A DNA stretch of 64,000 nt. It comes from Desulfovibrio sp. ZJ209. GTDB taxonomy: Bacteria > Desulfobacterota > Desulfovibrionia > Desulfovibrionales > Desulfovibrionaceae. The translations under genes were made by a program, and so were the position numbers. The notes under the pieces are model-generated. The model saw only the letters and a program-made list of their open reading frames with translations, was not told the DNA's origin and did not search any database. The stretch covers positions 124,001-188,000 of the forward strand of contig NZ_JAAKEJ010000005.1 of the NCBI RefSeq assembly GCF_011039135.1. The letters are read 5' to 3'. Below, one piece after another: positions 7,341 to 16,086 of this stretch (positions within the stretch are counted from its first letter, which is position 1; each line of letters opens with the position of its first letter).

Positions 7341-9128
7341 TCAGGCCTGTTTTTTCGGCGCGGTGTCCTGCTGCGCCGGGGCTTCAGCCCGCGCGGGCGC
7401 GCCGTCCGCATCGGCCCCGTCGCTGCCTGCCGCCTCCGCACGGCCCTTCCCGCGCCTGGCCTCTTCCTCTTCGCGCAATGCGCGCCTGAGCACCTTGCCC
7501 ACGATGGTCTTGGGCAGCTCCTCCCGGAATTCCACGAGGCGCGGCACCTTGTAGGACGCGAGCCGCGCGCGGCACCATGACACCACATCGGCCTTGGTGA
7601 GCGCCTCCCCGGGCTCGGGCACCACATAGGCCTTGAGGGTCTCGCCGCGCATGCCGTCGCTGATGCCCACGGTCACGGCGTCGGCGATCTTCGGGTTCGC
7701 CAGCAGCACCTCGTCCACCTCGCGCGGGTAGACATTGTAGCCGCCCACGATGACCATGTCCTTCTTGCGGTCCACGATATAGAAGTAGCCGTCCTCGTCC
7801 ATGGTGGCGAGGTCGCCGGTATAGAGCCAGCCGTTGCGCAGCGCGTTGGCCGTTTCGTCCGGCCGCTTCCAGTAGCCCTTCATCACCTGCGGGCCCCGCA
7901 CCACCATCTCGCCGAGCTTGCCGGGGGGCAGCGAAAGGCCGCCGGCCTCCATGTCCACAATGCGCGCGTCCGTACCCGGGATGGGCATGCCGATGGAATT
8001 GGCGCGCTGCCCCTCCTTTCCGAGCGGGTTGCAGTGGGTGATGGGCGAGGCCTCGGTGAGCCCGTAGCCCTCGAGGATGGACGCGCCCGTCACCTCCTGG
8101 AAGCGCAGGAACACATCACGCGGCAGCGGCGCCGAGCCGGAAACGCAGATGCGGATGCTGTGCAGGTTGTAGCGGGCGAGATCCTTCTGCTGGAGCAGGG
8201 ACATGTAGATGGAGGGCGCGCCGGGAAAGACCGAGGGCCGGTATTTCGCGATGAGCTTGAGCACGTCCTGCGGCACATAGCGCGGCAGCGGCAGCACCGT
8301 GGCCGCGATATAGACCGGGATGATGAGTGCGATGGTGAGCCCGTAAACATGAAAGAAAGGCAGGAGCGAGATGAAGGTCTGGTGCTCCCTCGCCTTGATA
8401 TTGATGATGTCCAGCACCTGCCGGCAATTGGTGCCGATATTGGCGTGCGTGAGCTCCACGCCCTTGGAGATGCCCGTGGTGCCCCCTGTGTACTGGAGCA
8501 GCACAAGATCGTCCTTGGGCGAGGCCACGGGCTCGGAATGGCGCTCGGCCCCCCGCGTGAACGATCTCCAGAAATGCACCGCGCTGTCGTTGCGGGGCAC
8601 GTCGGGCCGGTTGCGGCGCTCTTTCAGGCGGTAGAGCAGGTCCAGCGGGAAGGAGAGCGCGTCCGCGATGCCGGTGACGATGAAGTTGCGGATGGGCAGG
8701 CGCCCGCGCAGGGCGGCCACGCGCGGCCAGAGCAGGTCCAGCAGGATCATGTGGCTGGCGCCGGCGTCCGTGAGGTTCTGGACGAGCTCCTTCTCCATGT
8801 AGAGCGGATTGGTCATCACGGCCACGGCCCCGGCCTTGAGCGCGCCCCAGAATGCGATGATGGTCTGCGGCAGGTTGGGCAGCATGATGGCCACGCGCTC
8901 GCCCGGGCGCACGCCCATGCGCCTGAGGGCGCCGGCGAAGCGCTCGGCCTTTTCCCGCAGCGCCCGGTAGGTGATGCGCGTGTTCTGGAAGATGACGGCG
9001 AGCCTCTTGGGATAGGCCTCGGCCGCGTCGTCGAGCATGGCGTAGAGGGGCCTGTCCCAGGGCTTGACCTCGTGGGGCACGAAATCCTCATAATGGGCGA
9101 GCCACGGCCGCAAAACATCGGTGTCCAT
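7341..9128 (-). CDS. fadD: Long-chain fatty acid--CoA ligase (AMP-binding family)
   Basis: Members of this family activate a carboxylic acid through an acyl-AMP to the CoA thioester. The 595-residue protein has the YTGGTTGISKG phosphate loop near 215-225, YGLTEASP near 355, the YTGDLATMDEDGYFYIVDRKKDMVIVGGYN hinge region in parts near 435-465, and the C-terminal catalytic lysine in KTIVGKVLRR. The protein resembles FadD in length and order; chain-length preference cannot be read. An alanine-rich tail of about 35 residues follows the catalytic domain. It lies 3 bases after the ispDF stop, so the two are cotranscribed. Confidence 0.85.
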   Translation of the reverse strand: MDTDVLRPWLAHYEDFVPHEVKPWDRPLYAMLDDAAEAYPKRLAVIFQNTRITYRALREKAERFAGALRRMGVRPGERVAIMLPNLPQTIIAFWGALKAGAVAVMTNPLYMEKELVQNLTDAGASHMILLDLLWPRVAALRGRLPIRNFIVTGIADALSFPLDLLYRLKERRNRPDVPRNDSAVHFWRSFTRGAERHSEPVASPKDDLVLLQYTGGTTGISKGVELTHANIGTNCRQVLDIINIKAREHQTFISLLPFFHVYGLTIALIIPVYIAATVLPLPRYVPQDVLKLIAKYRPSVFPGAPSIYMSLLQQKDLARYNLHSIRICVSGSAPLPRDVFLRFQEVTGASILEGYGLTEASPITHCNPLGKEGQRANSIGMPIPGTDARIVDMEAGGLSLPPGKLGEMVVRGPQVMKGYWKRPDETANALRNGWLYTGDLATMDEDGYFYIVDRKKDMVIVGGYNVYPREVDEVLLANPKIADAVTVGISDGMRGETLKAYVVPEPGEALTKADVVSWCRARLASYKVPRLVEFREELPKTIVGKVLRRALREEEEARRGKGRAEAAGSDGADADGAPARAEAPAQQDTAPKKQA

Positions 9129-9131
9129 GCT

Positions 9132-10373
9132 TCAATCCTTCGCGGGGCGCAGGCCGCTCACGAGGGCCCAGGCCTTGATGCCTTCCACGCGGCCGGTGAA
9201 GCCCAGCCCCTCCTCGGTGGTGGCCTTGAGATTGACCTCATGCCGTGCGAGCCCCAGCAGGGAGGCCACAGTATTGCGGATCTCCTCGCGCCACGGCGCC
9301 AGGCGCGGCTTTTGCGCCACCACGGTGAGGTCCACATGGCAGAGGCGTATGCCGGCGCCCGCGGCGAGCTCCAGCACGCGGTCGAGCAGGAGGGCCGAGG
9401 AAATGCCGTCAAGGGCCGGGTCGCTGTCCGGGAAATGCTGGCCGATGTCACCGAGGGAAGCGCAGCCGAGGATGGCGTCCATGAGCGCATGCAGGAGCAC
9501 GTCGCCGTCCGAATGGGCGAACACGCCGGGCGCCCCGGGTATCTCCACGCCGCCCAGCCTGAGCGGCCGCCCGCCGCCGTAGCGGTGCACATCGTAGCCC
9601 AGGCCGTTGCAGGGGAGGGACGCGGGCGCATCCCCGCGCAACAGGGCCAGGTCTTCGGGGTTGGTGATTTTCACGTTTTCCGCCTCTCCGGGGATGATGC
9701 GCACGGGCACGCCCAGGGCTTCCATGAGGGCCGCGTCATCGGTGGCCGGCGCGTCGGCCCGGGCGCGCTCGTGCGCCTCGCGCAGGAGGGCGGCGTCAAA
9801 GCCCTGCGGCGTCTGCACGGCGCGCAGGAGGGCGCGCGGCGGCGTGCCAACGGCCAGTTCCGGCTCGTCGGCATCCACCACTTTGATGGTGTCGGTGACG
9901 GGGAGGCCGGGGATGACGGCCGGGGCGCCCCCGGCAAGCGCGGCGCAGATGCGGCGCACGAGGGCCGCGCTCACGAAGGGCCGCGCGGCATCGTGGACGA
10001 GCACCTGACGCACATGACGCGGCACCGCGGCGAGCCCGAGGCGCACGGAATCCTGCCTTTGGGGGCCCCCGGCCACGGCGAGCCACGGGATGCCAAGGTC
10101 ATCGGCGGCGCCGAGGGCGTCCAGGCGGCGCGCTTCGACCTCAAGAGCGGCCTCGGGAAAAACGAGCACGATGCCGCCCACGGCCCCGCTGTGGGCGAAC
10201 ACCTGCGCCGGGCGCCAGTAGAGGGGCACCCCCTCAAAGAGGAGGAACTGCTTGGGGCGCCCATCCAGCGCCGCCGCGAGGCGCCTGCCGCTGCCGGCCG
10301 CGAGCAGGACGGCCCAGGGAAGTTCCTCCCCGAAGTTACGGGGCGCCGGAGGGGAAGGCGCGATTGAAGCCAT
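9132..10373 (-). CDS. ispDF: Bifunctional IspD/IspF isoprenoid enzyme
   Basis: It carries out two non-consecutive steps of the MEP pathway: CTP-dependent formation of CDP-methylerythritol (IspD) and cyclisation to 2-C-methylerythritol 2,4-cyclodiphosphate (IspF). The 413-residue protein has the IspD domain at about 18-245 (AVLLAAGSGRRL, PKQFLLFEG, HDAARPFV) and the IspF domain at about 255-410 (GLGYDVHRYGGG with zinc-binding Asp and His, AHSDGDVLLHALMD, GDIGQHFPDSD). Fusion of the two is known in several proteobacteria. The ATG at 10373 lies only 4 bases beyond the mature end of the RNase P RNA and has no Shine-Dalgarno sequence. Confidence 0.93.
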   Translation of the reverse strand: MASIAPSPPAPRNFGEELPWAVLLAAGSGRRLAAALDGRPKQFLLFEGVPLYWRPAQVFAHSGAVGGIVLVFPEAALEVEARRLDALGAADDLGIPWLAVAGGPQRQDSVRLGLAAVPRHVRQVLVHDAARPFVSAALVRRICAALAGGAPAVIPGLPVTDTIKVVDADEPELAVGTPPRALLRAVQTPQGFDAALLREAHERARADAPATDDAALMEALGVPVRIIPGEAENVKITNPEDLALLRGDAPASLPCNGLGYDVHRYGGGRPLRLGGVEIPGAPGVFAHSDGDVLLHALMDAILGCASLGDIGQHFPDSDPALDGISSALLLDRVLELAAGAGIRLCHVDLTVVAQKPRLAPWREEIRNTVASLLGLARHEVNLKATTEEGLGFTGRVEGIKAWALVSGLRPAKD

Positions 10374-10377
10374 AAAA

Positions 10378-10766
10378 CGCACGGGAGCCGGACGATAAGC
10401 CGGGTTCTGTCCCGCCCCGGGCGCAAGGCCTGGCGCGGTGACCGTCATTCCTCTAGGAGCGCGGTTGCCCGCGCCCTCAAGCAACCTACCCGGAAGGCAT
10501 GGGCCGGGCCGGCCTCCTTCCCTACTTGGTCTTGCTCCGGACGGGGTATGCCGAGCATGCCGCGTCGCCGCGGCATCTGGTGGGCTCTTGCCCCACCGTT
10601 TCACCCTTACCACGCATGGCGTGGCGGTTTGCTTTCTGTGGCGCTGTCCGAGGGTCGCCCCTCCTGGGTGTTGCCCAGCGTCCTGCCCTGCGGAGCCCGG
10701 ACTTTCCTCCCCGGGCCCTGGGCATGCGCCCGAGCCCGCAGCGACGGTCTGTCCGCCTCCCGTGCG
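10378..10766 (-). ncRNA. rnpB: RNase P RNA, bacterial class A
   Basis: This is the catalytic RNA that matures tRNA 5' ends. Read on the minus strand, the near-universal GAGGAAAGTCCGGGCTCC element lies at about 10711-10694 and the closing AACCCGGCTTAT element near 10406-10395. The ends are set by the P1 helix: 10766-10751 pairs with 10393-10378 over 16 positions with one mismatch. Length is about 389 nt, usual for class A. Its 5' end is 38 bases after the zinc-ribbon gene and its 3' end abuts ispDF, so it appears embedded in a transcription unit. Confidence 0.93.
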
Positions 10767-10803
10767 CGGCCTTGTTGGAGGCGCGGCCGCTGCGCCTTGA
10801 ATG

Positions 10804-11616
10804 CTATTCGGCCGGGGCCTCTTCCGGCGCCTCCGCTTCAGCCACCTCAACGGCGGCCTCGGCCGGTGCGGCTTCCTTGGGCTTGGCCTCCTCGAAATGC
10901 TCGCACCAGAAGATAAGGCGCTGGCAATTGGGGCAGCTCTGGATCTGCTGGCCGCGCTGGAGATCGATGAAGGCCTGCGGCGGCACGGCGATATTGCAGC
11001 CCGAGCACACGCCCTCGCGCACGGCCACGATGACCGGGTGCTCCAGGCGCTTGCGGATGAACTCGTAGCGCATGAAGACCGGGCGCGGGATGGCCTTGCC
11101 CACGGTCTCGCGCTTCTTGCTCAGCTTCTCGAGTTGTTCCCGGGCCTGCGCGAGGCGCGCGTCAAGGCCGGCGCGGGCGGCGTCGAGCTCGGCCTTCAGC
11201 GCGCCGTGCTCCTGGTCGCAGTCCGCGAGGGCGCCCTCCTGGATCTGCAATTCCTCGAGGAGGGTGAGTTTTTCCTCCTCGCGGGTGCGGTTGATCTTCT
11301 CCATGCTGTCCATTTCGCGCATCATGGCATGGTATTCGCGCGTATTTTCCACCTGCATGAGCTTGTTCTTGCTCTTCTTGATGCGGGCGGAATCGTCGTC
11401 GATCTCGAGGGAGAGACGCTTTTTCTGCTCCTGCAGGTGGGAGAGCTTGTCCAGGATGCGCGCCCGGCGCGCCTCCACGGCGGAAAAGCGCTTTTCGAGC
11501 TCTTCCAGTTGCCGGGGCGCGGCATCGAGCTCTTGGCGCACGGCAAAGATTTCGTCGTCCACCTTCTGGAGTTCGACAAGTTGTTGGATCTGGTCCAGAT
11601 ACACGGCATCGCTCAT
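10804..11616 (-). CDS. Coiled-coil protein with C4 zinc ribbon
   Basis: This 270-residue protein belongs to the C4-type zinc ribbon domain family whose role is not firmly established. Residues 10-180 are charged heptad-like sequence predicted as a long antiparallel coiled coil; residues about 200-240 hold the ribbon, with cysteine pairs in GVCSGCN and SCPNCQR. The last 25 residues are alanine- and glutamate-rich. The start at 11616 has an AGGAGGAA site. It follows the Nif3-like gene by 16 bases, a pairing often seen in bacteria, which suggests a joint function but does not define it. Confidence 0.85.
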   Translation of the reverse strand: MSDAVYLDQIQQLVELQKVDDEIFAVRQELDAAPRQLEELEKRFSAVEARRARILDKLSHLQEQKKRLSLEIDDDSARIKKSKNKLMQVENTREYHAMMREMDSMEKINRTREEEKLTLLEELQIQEGALADCDQEHGALKAELDAARAGLDARLAQAREQLEKLSKKRETVGKAIPRPVFMRYEFIRKRLEHPVIVAVREGVCSGCNIAVPPQAFIDLQRGQQIQSCPNCQRLIFWCEHFEEAKPKEAAPAEAAVEVAEAEAPEEAPAE

Positions 11617-11632
11617 GGCGTTCCTCCTCGTC

Positions 11633-12448
11633 TCACAAAGCCGGGGCCGCGTCCCCCGCGGCGCAACGCGGGCGCAGGGGGGAGGCCGAGGCCACGAAGA
11701 TGACCTCCAGCCCGGCAAACATGGCCGCGACCAAGAGGCCCATGCGGCGCATCATTTCTTCTTCAAGGCTGTGGTGGCCCACATCAAGGATGCCGATGCG
11801 GGCCTCCAGCGCGGTATGGTACTTGACGTCGCCGGTAATGAAAAGCCGGGCGCCGGCGTCCCGCGCCTCGCGCCAGAGCGACGAGCCCGAGCCCGTGCAA
11901 TAGGCCACGCGCTCCACGCGCTCAGGCACCGGGCCGCACGCCGTGCCGCCCTGAAATTCCAGGAGGCGCGACAACTGGGCGTTGAACTCCTCGAAGGCCA
12001 TGGGCTTCGGCAAATCGCCGGCAAGCCCGTAGCCGAAGGGCAGCCTGCCGGGCGCCGGCGCGGGGGCCACCGGCTCGAGGACGGCGCGATTGCGCAGGTC
12101 GAGCTCGTCAGCAAGCCACGCGGCCGGCCCCGCAGCGTTGACATCGAGGGTGGTGTGCGCGGCATAGAGCGGCACATCGGCCCCGAGGAGAAGGCGCAAG
12201 ACCTCCCAATAGGCGTCCTGCCGGCGCGGCAAATCGGGCGAAAGCAAGAGCGGATGGTGGCTCAGGATGCAGTCCGCGCGGGCCGCAAGCGCGCGGCGCA
12301 CGGAATCCGGCGTCGGGTCGAGGCAGACGGCGAGCCTCGCGACCCCGGTGCGCGCGGAGGCCACCTGCAGGCCCGATTTGTCCCACGAGGCGGCGAACTC
12401 CGGCCTGGCGATGCGCTCTATGCCCGCGATAAGTTCGGCAAGTTGCAT
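11633..12448 (-). CDS. Nif3-like dinuclear metal-centre protein
   Basis: Nif3 / YbgI proteins form hexameric rings with a dinuclear metal site; some are annotated as GTP cyclohydrolase 1 type 2 homologues, but the physiological reaction is uncertain. The 271-residue product shows the metal-binding HH pair in ILSHHPLLLS near residue 60, HTTLDVN near 98 and the C-terminal DVGHHSLEEE motif near 235. The start at 12448 has GGGGGC upstream and the family's DKSGLQV segment follows at about residue 23. It is 20 bases after purQ and 16 before the zinc-ribbon gene, so an operon is likely. Confidence 0.85.
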   Translation of the reverse strand: MQLAELIAGIERIARPEFAASWDKSGLQVASARTGVARLAVCLDPTPDSVRRALAARADCILSHHPLLLSPDLPRRQDAYWEVLRLLLGADVPLYAAHTTLDVNAAGPAAWLADELDLRNRAVLEPVAPAPAPGRLPFGYGLAGDLPKPMAFEEFNAQLSRLLEFQGGTACGPVPERVERVAYCTGSGSSLWREARDAGARLFITGDVKYHTALEARIGILDVGHHSLEEEMMRRMGLLVAAMFAGLEVIFVASASPLRPRCAAGDAAPAL

Positions 12449-12468
12449 GCTGCCCCCGAAAACGGCGC

Positions 12469-13281
12469 TCAGGCCTCTTGCGCCCGCAAATAGCGCACGG
12501 CGTTGGCGAAAAGCAGGGTCCCCGGCGGGTCGAGCTCGCCGCGCGTCCAGCCGGGATGGTTGGTGACGTGGTGGAAGGCTTCGGGATGCGGCATGAGCCC
12601 GAGCACATGGCCCGTGGGGTCGGTGAGGCCCGCGATGGCGAGCGGCGAGCCGTTGGGATTCCACGGATATTCCTGCGTGGGCCGGCCCTCGGGGTCGGCA
12701 TATTGCAGGGCGATGAGGTTTTCGGCCTCAAGCCGCGCAAGGGTGGCCTCGTCGCGGCAGACGAGCTTGCCCTCGCCGTGGCGCACGGGCATGGCGAGCA
12801 GCGAAAGCCCGCGCGTGAACACGCAGGGGCTTTCCGGGTTGGGCAAAAGATGCACCCAGCGGTCTTCAAAACGCGCGGAATCATTGTGCCCGAGCGAGGC
12901 CTGCCGCTCGAAGCGCGCGCCGTCCAGCGCCGGCAAAACGCCGAGCTTGACGAGCAGCTGGAAGCCGTTGCAGATGCCGAGCACGAGGCCCCCGGCGTCC
13001 AGGAATTCCTCAAGGCTCCTGAGCAGGGGCTTGCCGCCGGCGTCGCGAAGACAGCGCCAGCGCATGGCGGCCGTCTGCGCGGCGCCGAGGTCGTCGCCGT
13101 CCAGGAAGCCGCCGGGGAAGATAAGGAAATTATAGTCCGTGAGGCGGCACTCCCCGGAAATGAGGTCGGAGAAATGCACCACGTCCGCCCGGTCAGAGCC
13201 GGCAAGCCGCGCGGTATGCGCGGTCTCCAGATGGGAATTGGTGCCGTAGCCGGTGATGACCAGGGTATTGACGGGCGCCAT
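12469..13281 (-). CDS. purQ: Phosphoribosylformylglycinamidine synthase glutaminase subunit
   Basis: PurQ is the class I glutamine amidotransferase that supplies ammonia for conversion of FGAR to FGAM in purine synthesis. The 270-residue protein has the nucleophile Cys104 in LGICNGFQ, the FPGGFLDGDDLGA oxyanion region near 55-67, and the catalytic histidine in LMPHPEA near 238. It is longer than the 220-230 residues usual for stand-alone PurQ and looks like the C-terminal glutaminase domain of large PurL. An AAGGAGA site precedes the start. No purL or purS partner is in this window. Confidence 0.85.
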   Translation of the reverse strand: MAPVNTLVITGYGTNSHLETAHTARLAGSDRADVVHFSDLISGECRLTDYNFLIFPGGFLDGDDLGAAQTAAMRWRCLRDAGGKPLLRSLEEFLDAGGLVLGICNGFQLLVKLGVLPALDGARFERQASLGHNDSARFEDRWVHLLPNPESPCVFTRGLSLLAMPVRHGEGKLVCRDEATLARLEAENLIALQYADPEGRPTQEYPWNPNGSPLAIAGLTDPTGHVLGLMPHPEAFHHVTNHPGWTRGELDPPGTLLFANAVRYLRAQEA

Positions 13282-13399
13282 GAAGTTCTCCTTGCCGCTT
13301 GTGCGCTGGACGGAAACACGGCCGCGCCCGGCCCCAGCGGGCCTCCCGGCGGGGTCGCCCCGGCCGGAGGGTGGAGCCATCCCGTGCTTCCTTACGCAA

Positions 13400-13429
13400 A
13401 GACGCCTGCGGTTTTTCCCGCAGGCGTCT
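13400..13429 (-). terminator. Hairpin terminator downstream of tRNA-Arg
   Basis: A perfect 12-bp stem (13429-13418 with 13411-13400) lies 7 bases past the tRNA on the minus strand. The T run after it is short (TTT), so efficiency is uncertain. Confidence 0.65.
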
Positions 13430-13435
13430 CAAAAA

Positions 13436-13512
13436 TGGCGCGCCCGAAGAGATTCGAACTCCTGACCTACAGGTTCGTAGCCTGGTGCTCTATCCAGCTG
13501 AGCTACGGGCGC
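13436..13512 (-). tRNA. tRNA-Arg (anticodon ACG)
   Basis: The 77-nt sequence folds as a cloverleaf: acceptor GCGCCCG/CGGGCGC, D-stem GCTC/GAGC, anticodon loop CTACGAA and T-loop TTCGAAT, with CCA encoded at the 3' end. The ACG anticodon (first base normally edited to inosine) reads CGU, CGC and CGA. The outermost anticodon-stem pair (27-43) reads as C-U, so the stem has four good pairs. Confidence 0.95.
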
Positions 13513-13572
13513 GTAAGTGAACCTTTTATTCCTGACGGCGCGGGCTGTCAAGAAAAATCTGCGGGCTCGGCC

Positions 13573-13842
13573 CTACTCCGCCGCGAGCGCGTTGACGGCC
13601 CGGGCGAGGCGGGAGATCTTGCGGGCGGCCTTCTTCCAGTGCACGGCGCCCTTGCCGGCCGCCTTGGCGAGCACGGAGGAGGCTTCGCTCAGCTGCTTTT
13701 GCGCGAGGCTCTTGTCGTTGCCCTGAATGGCGGCGCGCACATCCTTGACGGCGTTCTTGACGCGGGTGCGCTGGGCGCGGTTGCGGGCGGCCCGCTTGAG
13801 GCTCTGCTTGTGCCGCTTGATGGCGGATTTATGATTGGCCAC
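13573..13842 (-). CDS. rpsT: 30S ribosomal protein S20
   Basis: S20 binds 16S rRNA early in small-subunit assembly. The 89-residue, lysine- and arginine-rich protein begins [14 protein letters not shown], as expected, and has the [19 protein letters not shown] segment near residues 63-81 (in parts). A TTGACA-type promoter candidate lies about 110 bases upstream. It is a single-gene unit between tRNA-Arg and glyS. Confidence 0.96.
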   Translation of the reverse strand: MANHKSAIKRHKQSLKRAARNRAQRTRVKNAVKDVRAAIQGNDKSLAQKQLSEASSVLAKAAGKGAVHWKKAARKISRLARAVNALAAE

Positions 13843-13950
13843 GTTCTTCCTCCACTCCTTGCGCTGCCGCCGCCGGGGACCAGCCCGCGCAATCTGTCGT
13901 TCCGCACGCGGCCTACGCCGCGATGGTGTTGCCAGAAATACGAAACAGGG

Positions 13951-13979
13951 TTCTTATCCGCATCCCAGGGGCTTGTCAA
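13951..13979 (-). promoter_or_regulatory. Candidate sigma-70 promoter of rpsT
   Basis: On the minus strand a perfect TTGACA (13979-13974) is followed after 17 bases by TAAGAA (13956-13951). The -10 is a weak match, so this is tentative. Confidence 0.4.
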
Positions 13980-14000
13980 GCCCTTTCACCGCGGGGCCGC

Positions 14001-16085
14001 TCATATCTGGAGGGCCGAAATGTCGGCCACGCGCGCCACGCGCGCCCCGAGAGCCCGCAACAGGGCGAGACGGTTGCGGCGCAGGGCCGCGTCCTCCGCC
14101 ATGACCATGACGCCGTCAAAAAAGCCGTCCACCGCGGGCCGGAGGGCCGCGAGTTCCCGAAGCGCCCCGGCCATATCACCCGTGGCGAGCAGGGCGTCCG
14201 CCTTGGGGAGCGCCTGCGCAAGCGCACCGGCAAGGGCCTGTTCCGCCGGCTCCCGCAAGAGGGCCGCGTCCCACTCGCCGGGGATGTCCTCCTTGGCGCC
14301 CTGCTTGCGGAGGATATTATCCACCCGCTTGAAGGCCAGGAGCGCGCCCTCATTTTCCGCCTCGCGCACGAAGGCCGAGAGCGCGGCGAGGCGCGCGGCG
14401 CAGGCCGGCACGTCGTCCACCCCGGCGCCGAGGGCCGCATCCACGAGCACCGTGTCATCGCCCCGGCTCACGAAATACTGCCGCAGGCGCCCGCGGAAAA
14501 ACTCCATGAGCTTGTCCAGCGCCACCTCGGGCGCGAGCTTCCAGCGGCGCTCGCCATAGAGCTTGCGCGCCTCGGCGAAGAGCGAGCGCACATCAAGGTG
14601 CAGGTCGAAGGCCAGGAGAATGCGGATGATGCCGAGGGCGCAGCGCCTGAGCCCGTTGGGGTCGGCCGCGCCGGTGGGGATCATGTTGAGGCCGAAGCAG
14701 CCGGCCAGCGTGTCCGCCTTGTCGGCGATGGAGAGGAGCGCCCCGGTGAGGCTTTGCGGCACGGGCGTGTCCGGCCCGGCGGGCAGGTACTGCTCCTTCA
14801 GGGCTTCGGCCACTTGGGGCGCCTCGCCCTTGTTGGCCGCGTAGATGCCGCCCATGATGCCCTGCAGGGTGTCGAACTCGCCCACCATGCCGCTCACGAG
14901 GTCGGCCTTGGAGAGCCGCCCGGCCCGGGCTGCCAGCGCGGGGTCGGCGCCGGGCACGCGCCCGGCGAGCCAGCGGCACAAGGCCTCGAGGCGGCGCGTC
15001 TTGTCGCCCATGCTGCCGAGGGGCCCGATGAAGATGACATGGTCGAGCTTTTCAAGCCAGGTGTCGAAGCTCTCGCGCGAATCCGCGCGCCAGAAGAAGC
15101 GCGCGTCCTCAAGGCGGGCCCTGAGCACCCGCTCCCAGCCGCGCTTGACCGTCGCCATGTCGCGCGGGGCCAGGTTGAGCACGGTGAGGAAATGCGGCAA
15201 GAGCGCGCCGTCCGCCCGGCGGATGCCAAAGCTCTTCTGGTGGCTCTCCATGCTCGTCAGGAGCACCTCGGCCGGCACTTCGAGATACGCGGGGTCAAAA
15301 TCTGCGAGAAGCGGCACAGGATGCTCCACGAGGCCCTGCACCTCGTCGAGCAGGCCCTCCTTCCAGACCACGGTGCCGCCCATGGCGGCCGCCTGGGCAT
15401 TGCCGCCCTCGATGATGGTTTGCCGCCGCTTCGCCGGGTCGACCACGATGCCGCCGGCCTGTTCGGCCACGGCCAGATAGTCGGCCGCCGCGGGCACCTT
15501 GTGCGGGCCCTCGCCGTGGACGCGGTGGCCCCAGGTCTCCCGGCCGGACTCGAGATGGCCCACCTTGAAGGGCACCACCTCGCCGTCGAGCAGGGCGAGC
15601 ACCCAGCGCAGGGGCCGGGCATAGGCGAGCGAATGGGCGCCCCAGCGCATGCGCTTGGCAAAGGGGAGCCCCTGAATGAGCTCCGGGCAAATCTCGGCAA
15701 GCAGCGCGCTTGCCGCGGCGCCGCCGCTACGCTTCTTCACCGCCACATATTCGCCCTTATCGGTCTTTGTGCGGAAGATTTCCGCCGCATCAACCCCGTT
15801 GGCGCGGGCGAAGCTCTCCAGCGCCCTTGTGGGCGCGCCGTCCGGACCGTAGGCCACGCGCGCGGGCGGCCCGACGATGACTTCCTCCCGCTCCCGCTGC
15901 ACCGGGTCGAGCTCTTCCACCATGACCACGGCGCGCCGGGGCGTGCTCATGACGCGCACATTCCCGTACGCGAGGCCGGCCTTGTCGAGCGCGGCCGACA
16001 TGCGGGCGGCCAGCTCGGCCTCCTCGCCGGGCAGGAAACGGGCGGGCAGCTCCTCGCTGCCGATCTCCAGCACAAAGGTCGCCAT
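14001..16085 (-). CDS. glyS: Glycine--tRNA ligase beta subunit
   Basis: This is the tRNA-binding subunit of the tetrameric bacterial glycyl-tRNA synthetase. The 694-residue protein starts with MATFVLEIGSEELPARFL, the family signature, contains the HD-like central region, and ends with a helical anticodon-binding domain (about 580-690). Length is normal. It begins 1 base after the glyQ stop. The frame stays open upstream, but the start at 16085 is fixed by homology. Confidence 0.96.
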   Translation of the reverse strand: MATFVLEIGSEELPARFLPGEEAELAARMSAALDKAGLAYGNVRVMSTPRRAVVMVEELDPVQREREEVIVGPPARVAYGPDGAPTRALESFARANGVDAAEIFRTKTDKGEYVAVKKRSGGAAASALLAEICPELIQGLPFAKRMRWGAHSLAYARPLRWVLALLDGEVVPFKVGHLESGRETWGHRVHGEGPHKVPAAADYLAVAEQAGGIVVDPAKRRQTIIEGGNAQAAAMGGTVVWKEGLLDEVQGLVEHPVPLLADFDPAYLEVPAEVLLTSMESHQKSFGIRRADGALLPHFLTVLNLAPRDMATVKRGWERVLRARLEDARFFWRADSRESFDTWLEKLDHVIFIGPLGSMGDKTRRLEALCRWLAGRVPGADPALAARAGRLSKADLVSGMVGEFDTLQGIMGGIYAANKGEAPQVAEALKEQYLPAGPDTPVPQSLTGALLSIADKADTLAGCFGLNMIPTGAADPNGLRRCALGIIRILLAFDLHLDVRSLFAEARKLYGERRWKLAPEVALDKLMEFFRGRLRQYFVSRGDDTVLVDAALGAGVDDVPACAARLAALSAFVREAENEGALLAFKRVDNILRKQGAKEDIPGEWDAALLREPAEQALAGALAQALPKADALLATGDMAGALRELAALRPAVDGFFDGVMVMAEDAALRRNRLALLRALGARVARVADISALQI

Positions 16086-16086
16086 G

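Noticed and set aside
10499..11068. Plus-strand open frames crossing 10438-10800
   Set aside because: The stretch is RNase P RNA on the minus strand, identified by its conserved core and P1 helix.
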